A DNA stretch of 64,000 bases from Acanthornis magna (taxonomy: Eukaryota; Chordata; Aves; Passeriformes; Acanthizidae). The notes beneath the pieces were generated by a model. It had not been told where the DNA came from, did not search any database, and saw only the letters and a list, made by a program, of their open reading frames with translations. Location: the NCBI GenBank assembly GCA_036785705.1, contig JAWUZG010000007.1, positions 1 through 64,000 of the forward strand, in the 5' to 3' direction. Shown here in pieces: positions 9,490 through 22,400 of this stretch. Position 1 is the first letter of the stretch. Every line of letters starts with the position of its first letter. The translations under genes were made by a program, and so were the position numbers.

Positions 9490-12365
9490 CTACTGTCCCT
9501 GTATCTCTGTTCTGCTTTCAGTTTTCTTTTATTTTCCCATTTTTGGCTGTGCTTTCCTCCAATGCTCTCATGCAGAAGATCTACACTAATGATCAGGAAG
9601 CTTACTAATTTATTCGTCTTTGGAAGCAAAGAAATAGACTTTAAAAGTCACAGCATGAACCACGGATTTCAAAACAGTCCGTACAAGCTGTAGAGGTCCA
9701 CTGTGCATGTTTCACAACAGGACTCTGCCTCAGAAAATGGAAACTAATCTTAATGACAGAGGGAAGAGATGAAAGTTATGTCTCCTGTACTTTGGGGCTT
9801 TGACTTCTGAGGAAGTAGGAATGTAAATTATATTATCTAGACCCTAAAGATGAGAGAAAAGGATCATGTATGGTCAGACTCTTGTTCTACAAGCTCAACA
9901 CATTTTGTGGCTGGTTTGCTTTGAAACTCAAGCTTCTGGCAATGCAAGGTACAAGAGCCAAATGGGCATCAATTCCTTTCAAAATGTCCATCTGCTGCTG
10001 CAAAAGCTACAAGCATTGTTACATAGCAACCTGTATTTCCTCTTGCAGTTGGAATCCCTGGGTTACTGTTGTTTGCTCTGTGAGTGTGTTGTCCTTGATA
10101 GAGACAGAGTAAATCCTGTTGTGATGCCAAAGCTTTCCCCAGTAAATGCTGGAGCTTACTATAAAACGTGCTTATATAAATGCTGTTTTGCAGATGGTTA
10201 TGACATAGAAAATGTGGTTGTACCTGAATAAAACATCACTTCTCTCCTCCCCATTCTCCACTCAAAATGAACCACTGATTATCATCTACCTTTTCATTTA
10301 CAGTGAAACAACACACATTTAGATTTACAACCACATTCAGTATGAAATGATAACTAAGGGAAACTAGAACCTTGATTAAAAAAGATTGGCAATGTTACAT
10401 TGGGTACGTGATAAGGAGATATATTTCAGTTTATGGTACATGGAGAGTGTATTTTTAAGTAGCAGTATATGTTGCCGGTACCAATTTTGCAATAACTGTA
10501 ATGCAGTGCATAGTCGTAGCTGATTACAGGCTTTTACATGGGTGTTTTTCTGAACAGCTATTTTAATACTATGCAACCTGATATTAATACACTGTTTTCA
10601 TAGAAAAACTATAGAGCTTTGCTTGTAATTACCATACTGACTTTGAATTTTTTCCCTTTCCATTTTGCCATTTTCTGACAACTGGCAAATATTATACATT
10701 TAGTAGTACATTTATTTTTCTCATTCAAGAATTACCATGAGGAAGAGACAAAGATTATTAAAGCTGTTTGTTAATGTGAAGAGGCTAAATGGTGATTTCT
10801 TGGTATCATTGTGTATCAAGATTTTTCAGACTTATAATTCCATTTGGAAATGGAGAACGGCTGGTGCTGACAAATTTCCTCTCTCTCTTGATGAGATCAC
10901 AACAGTGTGTAAAGCAATTTCCCTTTCTTTGTAAATTCTTCTCTTCTGGCAAACAAGGTGATTTAAAAGCAAAGGGGTTGTATTCTGAGCTGCAGTTTAC
11001 ACTTACTGAGAATTTGAAAATTTTAGGGAAGCACTCAGAATTAAGTTAAGCTATCTCTCGTGACATTGCTTATTCTATGGTTTCCAAGATCCTTTCTCAA
11101 AAATATCAGTGAATTGTCAGTTTAAACTTAGAAAATAATAACTTAGATAATACTGAAATCCTTTGATGGAATGTTTTTATTTGATTATTTTATTCATGTT
11201 TTGCTATTATCATTATATATTATTTATATGTAAAATGTTAATGTTACTAATTTGTTTATTGGATCAATGTAAATAAAGATTTTTATAACAGAAATAAATT
11301 TCACATATTTCTATGAGACCTTTGGACTTATAGGAAACTATTTTTTATCAGAAAAGGGCTCAGTGATAAGGCTTTTCCAGCAATTATTTCATACAGCTAT
11401 TAAATGGGCGTTTTTTTTACTACTAGGAGGATCTCTGACCTTCCTTATTTTTCAAATATTTTTTAATTATATTGCACTTGAGCAGCAGACATTTTAGATA
11501 AACTTGACAGCATGGAAATGTCAACAAATTGAAATTGTGTCTGATAAAACAACAGCATATTAATATTCATGTATCATTAATTTTCATTTGGAATATGAAT
11601 AGATTTGTTTGCATAAATAGTTAAGATCTAAAATATTCTTTAATATTCCAATGTAGAATATGTAATATTCTACATCTAAAATATTCTTTAATGTGACTTG
11701 TTTTTCCATACTGACATATTTGGTGAACTGTAATAACATAAATGTTTTCCCTTTGTTATTACCATAATATTACATATTTATATGTTTCCAAAGACTACTT
11801 TAGTGTAGGAGACAAAGCTCTGAGAGGACATAGAAGGCAGAGGAGAAATACTGATAGGTCTACAAAATTCATTAATTTTTATAGATGATGAATGGGAAAT
11901 ATAATTTTCCCATTTCAAAAAAACTCCAAAATACATCAGTGAGGTACATAAAGGACATGGTTTTTTAATGGAAAGAGTAATTGAACATAGAAAAAACAAT
12001 GCTACTTTGTTACACTGGTACAAATGAGAGTGTCAAGGAAATAAAAGTGGTAAAACAGAGACTAGATCAATTTCTGAAACAGCAGCTTAATGGCACCTAT
12101 CAAGCACACTGATTCCCCACATCAAGGTTTCCCTAATTCAATGATTGACAGAAGAATGCATCAGAAGAATTTAATGTCATGTACATATTTTCTTTTCCCC
12201 CTAAATATCCACTGCCAATAATTTATCAATATCGTCATCCGGATGGGTAGCCTAAGTGAAAAGTATGAAAAATCTTTGAACTTAAAAACTGGAAAGAGTT
12301 TAAAATAAGAGAAAAATTTGGTTGAATAACTCTTGAATCAGATAGTAATTTGAAACAATTTATGC
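9490..12365. other. AT-rich non-coding stretch
   Basis: Strongly AT-rich, particularly 11,100-11,800. There are scattered short frames. The longest, at 9866-10231, ends in an AATAAA-containing stop but has no recognisable product. No repeat family is recognised. Confidence 0.45.
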
Positions 12366-12526
12366 CGGCACAGGTTGCCCAGAGAAGTCGATGTCCAATC
12401 CATGGAAGTGTTTAAGGCCAGGATGGATGGAGGTCTGAGCAGCCTGGTCTAGTGGAAAGTGTTGGAAATAGATGATCTTTAAGGTCCCTTTGAACATGAG
12501 CCTTTCTATGATTTTATGACTCTATG
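12366..12526 (+). mobile_element. CR1 LINE 3' tail, short
   Basis: About 160 bp of the CR1 3' end on the plus strand. The end of ORF2 (GGTTGCCCAGAGAAG, then GTGTTTAAGGCCAGG) is followed by AGCAGCCTGGTCTAGTGG, GATGATCTTTAAGGTCCC and the terminal CTATGATT-type repeats. It is severely 5'-truncated, as most CR1 insertions are. Confidence 0.92.
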
Positions 12527-15500
12527 GTATTTGTTCAGGTTTGGTTTTTTTTTTTAATATATTGCTGTTTTAACTTGAACATCTTTCCCAAACAGAAAAA
12601 ACATCAGAAGAATCTTTTCAGGAAGGTAATCACAGATTACAGTTACCTGTGTGCATGGAAGGGAAAAGTCAACCTTATAAAAAAGATTTTGTTTTCAGTG
12701 AAAACAAAATAAAACTAACAGGCATTTAAGTCAGAGGGTGCTCTGATTTGTTCCAAGAAAGGAAATTCCAGCATTTTGGGAAACTGAAGGGCCAATGAAA
12801 TCACGGCATAAAAAACTGAGGAGAAATAAACTGTAGAATTGAGAGTAATAAGAATATTTTTATGGTCCAACTTTATTAGATTTTTTTCCCAGCAATACAG
12901 TGAACAGTGATAACACAGAACTTTGTTAATCTTTCCTTTATATTACACTGTGAGAAATAATTTCTTTCCAGACAATCTTCCAAAACCAACCAAATGAATA
13001 ACAAACAAAACTTTACAAGACCAAACTTCCCTGGGCTTGGGAGTTCTGGTTCTGTTGAAATTGGGGAAAGGAATGAAAGAGTTTGGCTCAGGATGTAAAC
13101 TCTCATGATGTCTTTAAAGAAGCAGAAGAGAACAGACCTCAGTCTATAATAGAAACTCCAATGTAGAAACAGTATCCAGAATTATCATATGTTAGTAATC
13201 TCACAAATACACCTGCATATATATGGACTTAGTAGGTTAAACCCCAACACTCAATAAATTTTTAAATAATTACTCTGAATAATTGTATTTTTTTTTATTT
13301 TGTAAGTAGATAGTATGAGGACATAATGAAAGGATTTAATTAAAATAACATCAATTAATTTCCATTCAAAATATGAATCAAGGGCAGAATTTTGTCCTCC
13401 TTTCATTTAAAAGAAATGTTTAGCTATTCCTCCTCCCAAAGCAAACATTAGTTGACTAGTTATGTTACTGCTTTGTAAAGTACTGCAGCATTAACATTTC
13501 TATACTTTTCAAACAAAACAGTTGAGTTATTAGCGATTTGTACTTACGTGGAAATTGGGAGGGATGCTTTTTTACAGTTCTAGTATAATAAAACTTTGGC
13601 ATCAGATTTATTGAGAAAATTATGAGTAAAAAAGAAGAACTGCCCCAAATCAATATCTGATTTACACTTTGTGGTAAAAGTAAGAAAAGTTATTGAGTTC
13701 TGAACAGTCTGGTCTTTTTGGGGGGATCCTTTTTCCTCAAGTCTCTAGCAGAAAAAATACTGAAAGTGTTTAAAAAGGACAGATAGGCGAAAGCCATACC
13801 TTAAAAGAGAGTCAAATGACTGATTTTTACAATGTTTTCTTTTAGGAAGACTAGTTCTGTGAATCTTTTAAAAACTTTCAAACAATTAGTAACTATCCTG
13901 TGACATGAGTATGAAAATTGTTATGTAATCTATCTTTATGAGTGTAAATAGTATCAGAATTCTATAATCAAGGAGCTATATTCTAATGATAAATAGGGCC
14001 AAAAAAATTACATGGATCAAGACATATCTGATTGCTTTCCTGACCAATTGTTCATAAACAAAAAGAAAACAAACAAAAAAAAAAGGACACCCATCTTTCT
14101 GCTCCCTCCCTCCCTGCCCTCCTTTCTGCAGACTATAGGGAAAAAACCAAAAAAATACAACCAAACAAAATAATTCAGACAGACAAACATTTGTAGCTGC
14201 CTGCCTTGCATTTAAAATCTCTAGCGGAATGTCAAGGTAACTCATGAATCTAAATGTTTCTGAATATGTCAGCAAAGAAGATGTAGCTGTAAATCTTCCT
14301 TTGCAGGTGTGATTCACAGTTTGGGAATTTCAGTACTCAACTCAGAGCTGTTTGATTCCACTTCTTAACAGGAGAGTAAGGAATAGCATTTCTCCCAGGC
14401 AACCAGTTCCATTATTGTCACAGAGTTATTTTTCTTTTTCTTTAGCCTAGTCGGGCATTATTAGACTAATTAGCTTTGCCAGAAGGATTTGTCAATATTT
14501 TAGGCAGTTCTTTTGGGTAGCAATTTCCCCTCCCTGAAGGTTTCATGGCATTCAGCAAATTGAGATAATACAGTGTGTTTTTGTCTCTCAAATTTCAGGG
14601 CTCCATCAACCTGGCAACCACTATGAACTGGCATAAAAGATCCATATAAGTGTCAAGAAACTATTTTTGCTTTTGGGGATGGAAAACTGGATTTTTTTGT
14701 GCTTATTTGGTATTTTATTTAAATGGTTGCCTGGAAAAAAAGAAAGGATTTACTAAAAAGAATTCTTTCTGGATAAAATAAGCAGAGAATAAATTTCTTG
14801 GCACGTCATTTTGAGATGCTTTTTTGATGCCTTTTCACCATTCCTTTTTCAATGAGAATCAAGACAAATGAACTAAATCCAGTGCACTGTCTAAAGGTCA
14901 CTACCTTTGCATCTCTGATGGTTTGCACCTCGTGCTGCTTGGCTTCATAGCTGGCAAAGATAAAGACTGACCTCAGGCACAGATTTATGAAAAGGCAAGT
15001 GTCCAGCACTGTTTGCTTTCTTTGGTTCAGTGATCTGTCCTGTGGTGATTTCCACATGGCGTGTAAAAAGGAAGGTCACACAATTTTTCACTCTTATCTA
15101 ACAGTCTAAATACGTGGGGATGAAAAGTGTGTCCTAATTAAATAGATTCAGTCCATATTAAAGAAAAAAAAATATCAATGATGTAGACTAAAGATCACTC
15201 AATGTAGAAAAAGTTTCTGCCTTGAGGAAACTGGAGAAAAATGCTTCAATGACAGTATTAAACTCTGTAACAGACAGACAAATGTCTCAGTCACTGGCAT
15301 ACAATTCAACATCAAATAGATGGATGAGTAATGATACTCTGCCTCTGGAGAACAAACAAGATGAAATGCCCAAAGCTGGGTTTTTTCCCTTTCATTGCAG
15401 TTTCAAAGGGGCAGGGTGAAACATCTTACAGCTTTTACACACAAAGAATACCTGATACAAACACTTAGGAAAAACTCACAACCTCAGAAAATTATAACAG

Positions 15501-16298
15501 AGCAACTGAAACTGACACATTGCAAAGAAGAACCCATCTCAGCTAAAATAAAATATAGCACAATGATAACTTATTTATGGCATTTCAACCAAAAGGGTAC
15601 AGAACAGTCAGTTACAGAAAAAGCACATCTCTCCTCTTTGTATCATAAAAGTACATGTTAATTTGTTTGCAGACAGATGCACAGACTTTTTAGAGTTAAT
15701 GGGAATTTTACAATGGAAGATATCTGGGGAAGTGATACAGGCACAGCCCATCAGCAGCTGCCTTACCATCTGACAGACATGCTAGTTGTAAGTTGCCAGT
15801 TGTCTGCAAAACCTGCCAAGAAGCCAGATGCTACCATGGGTTAACAGACATCAGAAATTCCCACCCTAAGTGAAAAACAGTTTAGCATGATGTTGTGTTG
15901 GTTAAAAAAGCATGAATCTTCCTTATAGTTGAAAACTAAGGATTTTATTAAGAAGCTCAATAACTAGTAGAAATTGAAGTCTTAAATTGTAGGTGAAGTT
16001 ATGAACTTCATGAGGCTTTCAAAGAGCTCTGGATTTTCTGTTACTCTTTCTTGCAAAACATGCAGCCTGTCTAAATTTTATAGCTAGATTTTAACTTAAT
16101 TTACTGATCTATGGATTTTAATGAGAATATTTTTAATTAAGGTGCCAGAAGATTGGAAAATTGAGAGTAAATCATAAGGACGTTTTTAAACATTCAGAAG
16201 TATTCACAGGAAGGTAGATGAGAGCTTGGATTTACTAAATATTGAATTCTGCAATTTAACGCAGAGAATCTACATATAGCATATGGATATTTTAAATT
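12527..16298. other. AT-rich non-coding stretch
   Basis: No recognisable gene, LTR or LINE. Short frames only. A purine/pyrimidine-rich patch at about 14,095-14,125 (CCCTCCCTCCCTGCCCTCC on plus) is simple sequence. Confidence 0.45.
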
Positions 16299-16350
16299 TA
16301 GATAGATAGATATAGATATAGATATCGATATAGATATAGATATATGGATA
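16299..16350. repeat. (GATA)/(GATATA)n microsatellite
   Basis: GATA units grade into GATATA units over about 50 bp, with one CGATAT interruption. Confidence 0.93.
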
Positions 16351-17499
16351 CATAGGTTATGAATGGTAAGGATAAGGTTTGCTAAGAATCAATACTTCCT
16401 AACAACATTCATGAAAATTCTGTCATCTTCCTCTTGTATTGTGGTCTCAACCAAAGGCACTAAACAGCACCAAGTGACCTGGCAATAAAATTATTCTCTC
16501 GATTTCCAGACCTGGTGGTTTCTTCTTCAGGTTTAGCAAGGAAATCAGGAGAGTTTGTCTGGGTTTTTTCCCCCTGTGAATACACAAACAGCTCTTTTCT
16601 CTGTCAAAGAGTTATGGCACCTAAAACTATTCCTGCAAAAAGCTTGTCTCCTGTTTTTATCTCCTGACAGGTCCACAGTGACACCCTGTGGGGTTGTGGT
16701 GAGGAGAAAGATAGAGTATATGGAGAATTGGAATTGGGCCATAAACAGCATCATTACCCAACAACTCTGTCTTTTCAGGTTCTTCTCAGGTCCATGGTTC
16801 TCTGATGTACTGAAAGTTCTCTGGTGTCCCATTAGAAAACTACAAATTTCCTTTTGAACTTAGGAGAGATAGGAATAGTTTTTTTAAAAGCAGATTCTGA
16901 CCAGACTGAATTGTAGGGGGGAAGCCAGGAAGAAAATGTTTATCAGGCAACCTAGATTAGGAGCATTCATTTCTTCTTTCTAGGTGCTTTTGATAAAGTA
17001 GTCTCTATCAGCCACAGACAGTTGAAGAATCTGATCAAAGATGATTTACTGAGCCATGTCCTACCAAATACAATATATATATAAAAAAAATCTGTTTGGC
17101 AGGTTTCTTACTCAGGTTGTCCATTTCTACATGTGAACTGAAGGCACATATTTTTCAGCTGTATCTTGGAAAAAAATTAAAAGATACTGGTTATAAAGAT
17201 GTGGATATAACGTGACACATAAGGCAGATCTATATTTTTTCTAATATAGCATGACAAACTAATATAATCATGGATCAAGAGGTAGAAACAGGATCTGAGA
17301 ATGCATTGGCATGGAAAGCTCGCACTGAAAAGAGTTTGGACTTGTGATGTTGTGGGACCAACCATCAGAACATTGCAGAGGGATATCCAAAAACCTCTCT
17401 GTCTGGGTTTCGGGACAAAGAAAACAGTGATGTTGGTGTGATACAAGGGAAGGAAGAGTTAAGGAATGCAGTGCTTAGTGAAACCGCTTGCTAAACAAT
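16351..17499. other. Non-coding stretch
   Basis: AT-rich. Overlapping frames on both strands at 16545-16857 are chance. No recognisable repeat up to the LTR that follows, although part of 17,200-17,500 may belong to that retroviral insertion. Confidence 0.4.
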
Positions 17500-17995
17500 G
17501 TATATTGCTTGCTTGATATTGTTGCACTTGCCAAAAGCAGGACACAGGATGTAAGACTATTGTAAGAGGAAGCAACTGTGGCCCGGTTCCTGCTCTCTGG
17601 ACCCCCAAACTGGTTGAGACGGGCACCAAGGTTTGGACTAAAATCAAGGAACCAGAGAGCAGGCACAAGGAGGCAAAGTGAAGAGTTCAACCCTGAGGAA
17701 GAGTCGTTTACTTCATCTCGGGACCCCTGCCCATGAGCACCCAGCGGCACCACGCAAGTGCAAGCATATGGAAATTGCTTTGAAGCTCATTATAATATGA
17801 AGCGGGAATAGGTCATGAATATGAATAAGCGTGTTGGGCAATTTAATGAATATGTAACCTGTAACCCGATATAAACTGGACGGAGTACCACTGGTGGTGC
17901 TCAATGCCTTTGAAGGAGCAATCCCCCATGAGCCCCAGTGCTGGAATAAACATACTTTACAACCTTAACAAATTGTGGAGTCTTTCCAGGAATCA
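17500..17995 (+). mobile_element. ERV LTR (plus strand)
   Basis: Promoter and polyadenylation elements are in LTR order. A TATA element lies at about 17,869 (CGATATAAACTGG). Next comes an R region with GGAGCAATCCCCCATGAGCC, then AATAAACATACTTTACAACC (signal at 17,945-17,950) and a U5 ending near GGAGTCTTTCCAGG. The same AATAAACATAC...AACCTTAA block occurs in the LTR at 48.8-49.5 kb, so these are two members of one family. The 5' boundary and target duplication are not clear. The minus-strand frames here are shadows. Confidence 0.7.
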
Positions 17996-18853
17996 GGCGG
18001 AACTGCAAGACCTTTCTTCAATGAAGGAAGAGAGCTTACTATTCCTGAAATAGGCCATTCTGCTGCTTCATATAACTTTCAAAAGTTATCTTCAGATAAT
18101 TTTGCCTGTTTTGATATGGTAGATGATAACAATGTGTAATTCCATCACCAGAGGGAAAGAATTTTCAGAGAACTTAAAGCTCCTGAAGAAATGTTAAAAT
18201 TTTAGGATACTGATGTGTTTTTTCAAATCAGAAAATTAAATATAGAAAATGCTGAACTCTACAGAGTACTCATATCCTGAAATAAATAGAGAAGAAATTG
18301 TCAAAGAATTTGAACCCTTCCACTATAGTGGATAATGCTGGAGGTTTTGCAAGGTACTGCATCTTATCTCACTCTTCTAGGGTGCTGGGAGTTCAGCTAG
18401 GAGTCTGCAGAGTCCAGGAGTTTACAGACAGTTTCTTTTTTATCTTCTTGGTCATGTGTAATCACAATAAGGTATATCATGCGGCATGAACACAAAAAAG
18501 AATGCATCATCAGAAAAAAAAAGTTCCAGTGTTTCTAACAAAAGAAAATGATCTTGAGGTCCTAGACTGCTATTCTGAGATATGTATTTCCTCCATTCAG
18601 ATTCAGATGAGAGAGAACACTTCTGGCCTTGCAAGTTCTACAGCAGTGCCCCTTTTCTCCCTCAATCTTGAATGAATTTTTCAGTGCATTTTTAATAGTA
18701 GATTTTCATCCTGGATGAGCTAGATTTTGTTTAACACAGGTGTTTCTCTAGTTATATTCAACAGAAATTAGTGAGTATGGCCCATAAAAGCTGCTTGATG
18801 TTGTCATCACTCTGGGGTGCTTTGCTGATTCTGTAACATTTGTTACAGCAGTT
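17996..18853. other. Non-coding stretch
   Basis: No recognisable repeat or coding segment between the two LTRs. The first part could be internal ERV sequence, but I see no primer-binding site. Confidence 0.4.
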
Positions 18854-19430
18854 TGTTGTGGTGGCTGAAACTATCTCAGAGAAGCCCAGAGGTTCCCAGA
18901 GCAGCAGCAAACTGGTGGGACAACTGAGGTGTGAAATACCCTCTGAGGTTGATTGTGTGGTCTCTCCCTAGTTATGCTAATCCTCCTATGTTAGTTGGTG
19001 TTTGTTGTATCCCTGACTCCGCCCTTCCCTTCCCCTCCTTGGTTCTTGTATCACACACTCCACCCCTCCCTTCTTCCCATTGGTTGTCATTGTATTTCCT
19101 TGTCTCCTCCCTAACCCTATTGGACCTGGACCCCTATATCTGCAGTCATGCAGAGTGACTCTTTCGCTGCTGGATCCCTTCAAGGAATAAATCCCTGGAA
19201 TATCCACACTTTTGGGCCCTCTGAAGTTCTTTGTTCCTGGTAATGCTGAGCTTATCAAAGGCTCTGGGGTGTGTGAGTGCAACTGTGCCATCCATCGGCA
19301 TGGGTGAAAGAAAAGGTACCTGCACATTGTCCAATGCAGTGGCCTCAGTTCTGTCTGGGAATTGGGACACTCTCGAAACACACAGGAGACCACATCTCAA
19401 TCCCCCACCACCCCCATGTTAGCAGCTCAC
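18854..19430 (+). mobile_element. ERV LTR, copy 1 of an inverted pair
   Basis: The LTR starts TGTTGTGGTGGCTGAAAC. It has CCAAT-like and GC-rich U3 elements, a TATA-like CCCCTATATCTGC at about 19,130, and AATAAA at 19,186-19,191 in GGAATAAATCC. Its U5 runs to about 19,430. The whole structure matches, in opposite orientation, the element at 40.6-41.2 kb. Shared blocks include CTAGTTATGCTAATCCTCC, GGGCCCTCTGAAGTTCTTT/GAGCCCTCTGAAGTTCTTT and the C/A-rich 3' end. The right boundary is approximate and no convincing target duplication was found. Confidence 0.8.
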
Positions 19431-22400
19431 ACAAGCATCCCTTCTGTGGCTTTACTTCACAGAAAGTAAATCCTGGTCCAGATTTTCTCCTGTGCTGAAA
19501 TATGCCTTGGGCACTCGTCTGTGTCACTGGCAAATAATCCTTCTTTGATATTTCAGGTTCACTATGGATGTTAAATCATAAGACAGAAGAGCTGAAGGAT
19601 ATTTTTTGTTTTGTTGAAGAGTGATGTGTTCAATTCTGCCTTTCTCCCCACTCCTGCAGAATATCTATATACTTTGTGGCAGCTGAGAAACCATGGTATG
19701 ATGGACTTCACAGCTGGTCAATAACATAGATTCCAGCCTGCGCATACAATCTCCAGGTTCTCAGCTGTAATAAGCTATAGAATAATGAAAAGGAAAACAA
19801 GCTGGTAGGCTGAGAGTTTGTTCGGATTTTTTTTCCATTTGTTTGGGGCCTTTTTTGTTTGTTTGGGCATTTTTTTTAAGAAGCAAATTTTTCACATGTA
19901 TCTTCTCACCTAATAGCTAAACAGGAACTTACTCTGAACGACACTGAAGTTTGAGAGGACAGATGATTTTTTAACCACCTGTCATTCTGCCTTCCTGCTT
20001 TCTCATACATGATTGATTTTACTCTGCAATCAACATAGTCTACTGGTTCAGATATTATTACTGGTTCAGAACATATTAGAGTTCAGAGATTTGGCCCTTT
20101 TCCCCTTTCCTTATTTTTGAAAGACAAACCTTCTACTGCACCTTTTCCAGCCCCTAGTTCAGCATGTTCAAAGAGTAGGAACATCAGGAGAAAATCTTTC
20201 AAATTTCTGGATGAAAGAAGCCCTAGGTACAAGCCTGGGGCTAAATATTGCCTGCACAGACTTCAACAGGAATGAAAAATATGAATTTATTCTGACTTTA
20301 AATCACTTACTAATAGCAGACAACTTTGAAATTTTGTGAATATTGAATATGAGGATACTTTAGCCTGCATTATCTTTTTGAAGGTCTAGAAAATAGGTAT
20401 TTCATATCTGAGTCTGTCCAAAGAAATCTGTCATGGATGAAAATTTCCTTCCAGCTAGAAGTTTAGTTGACTATTTTATGAGTAAAAGACAGTATGTTTA
20501 AAGTTCACAGCTGACATCTAAGAACAGCCATTCCATGGAGTTTGATGTCATTCCTTGGTACTCTGGCTTAGAGCTCCCTCACTTACATATCCCATCAGTA
20601 AAGAATTTCAAGGATACATTGACTTGAGGATGTACTTTCATTTATTCTTTTCACTTTTGTTCAGCTATAAAAAAACTGTAATTTTTTTTCAGAACAAATA
20701 GCTCACCCTGAGTACGCAGAGCATTTTCAGGATTGTGAAGACACTGTAAAAGGCAAAATTCCAAGTCTTTATTGAGTAAGAAGACAGGATAAAGTTGTTG
20801 ATTATGCTTATGGTATGTTGATTATGCTGTGGTAAGCACTGCATGAGCAGGAAAATCTCCCATGGTGCCACATCATGTCCTGAAAATAAAATTTCTTTGT
20901 ATTTATGAGTTTCAAACCTTTTTGACATAAGAAATTAGAAGTGTGTTTTCTGCCTATATGATAACCTGGGGAACCCAACTGTCACCAAGTGTCACAGTTA
21001 ATGCTGGACAATGTCATGCCAAGGGGTTAGATTTTTTATGGCTTCAGCTTTAGCAGATATGTTCAGACTCCCCTGGCTAGGGAGGGGATGGGCCAGTGTC
21101 AGTTATGATCTGGGAAAATCCAAATAGCTAGTGCTTTTTCTTCAGATTTACTTGCTTCATGGCTCTGATTTATAGTTGAGGCACCAGCTCCACAGGATCA
21201 TTCCTCCTGAAATTACACTGCTACAGAATGTCTCATATTTGTCACTGAGTAGGTTGTCTCACGACTCAGTTACAGCATCTTCCTGCATTCAGTGATCACT
21301 AACTAAAGAAAAAGTCAGCCTTTCACCCTTGGGCTGCTGCCACCATGTACAAGAAAGTCACTTAAGTTGCAAAAGGTAGAAATAAATTAAAACAAAATTA
21401 TAAATAAAGACATAATTTATTTTAATAAGGGAGGGAATTCCATATCACCTAATTTAAGACACGTACAAAAGCAGCATGTCCAAAAACCTTCAGATCTGGG
21501 AGTATACTTGGAAGCAAATACGACAAAACCGTAGACCTGTAGATCATCATTTGAATGATGGCTACAGAGAGAACATGGTATTCCTATCCTTTTTTTTTGA
21601 GGACAAAACTCTTTTCCTCCTACAAGTAGCTTAAAGTGCTCAATTTTAACATGCAAGACTTGCCAAACTGACTGCCTTCACTTAGATGTTCACTTTCATT
21701 GTGGTTTTGTCTTTGCACATGGCTGTTAGGATTAGAATCAGACCTAGTTTGCATTTCCAACTCAAATCAGGAGTAGTCATGTCATAGCCTTATTTGAAGA
21801 TGATGGCTTCTGGAAGATTCATTCAAAATACTTCTTTCAGTTTTGCCAGTAACACTGAATTCCTGAGCTGAATCTACTGCCAATAGAAAAGAAATGGCAA
21901 TCGGTACGATATGAGAGCGACAACTCAGAGGAGATCTGTTTTGTTCTCAATATTGTCCTTCACATAACTGGATTCTGCAACCATTTCTTTATCATCGTAT
22001 TGCAAAAGAATGTTTCATCCCTTCCTATGATCTTTTAGTGATTTTACATTCCTTGTACAACTTAGAAAACACCTATTTTTTTAACACATCTGTGACTCTA
22101 TTGTCCTTTAACTAATCATTTCTATTAGGTCTGTGTTGATTCTGTTGGCATGATTTTCATCTGAGTAGCTCCTTAAGACTTACAAATTAAAATTGTCAGT
22201 TCGTTGAACTTACAAGAATAATTTTAAAAATTATTTTGTATCAATAAGTGTCCCTTCTGGCTGCTTGGAGGGGGAGCTTCTGTATTTCGCCAGCTTGGTG
22301 GGTCCCATATGCTTTCAGACTATTTCCTTGCATAGTGTTTCCCCCCTTAATGCTGATGTGAAGTGGGCTAATGCTGCTCTTTTAATATTGATTCTTATGG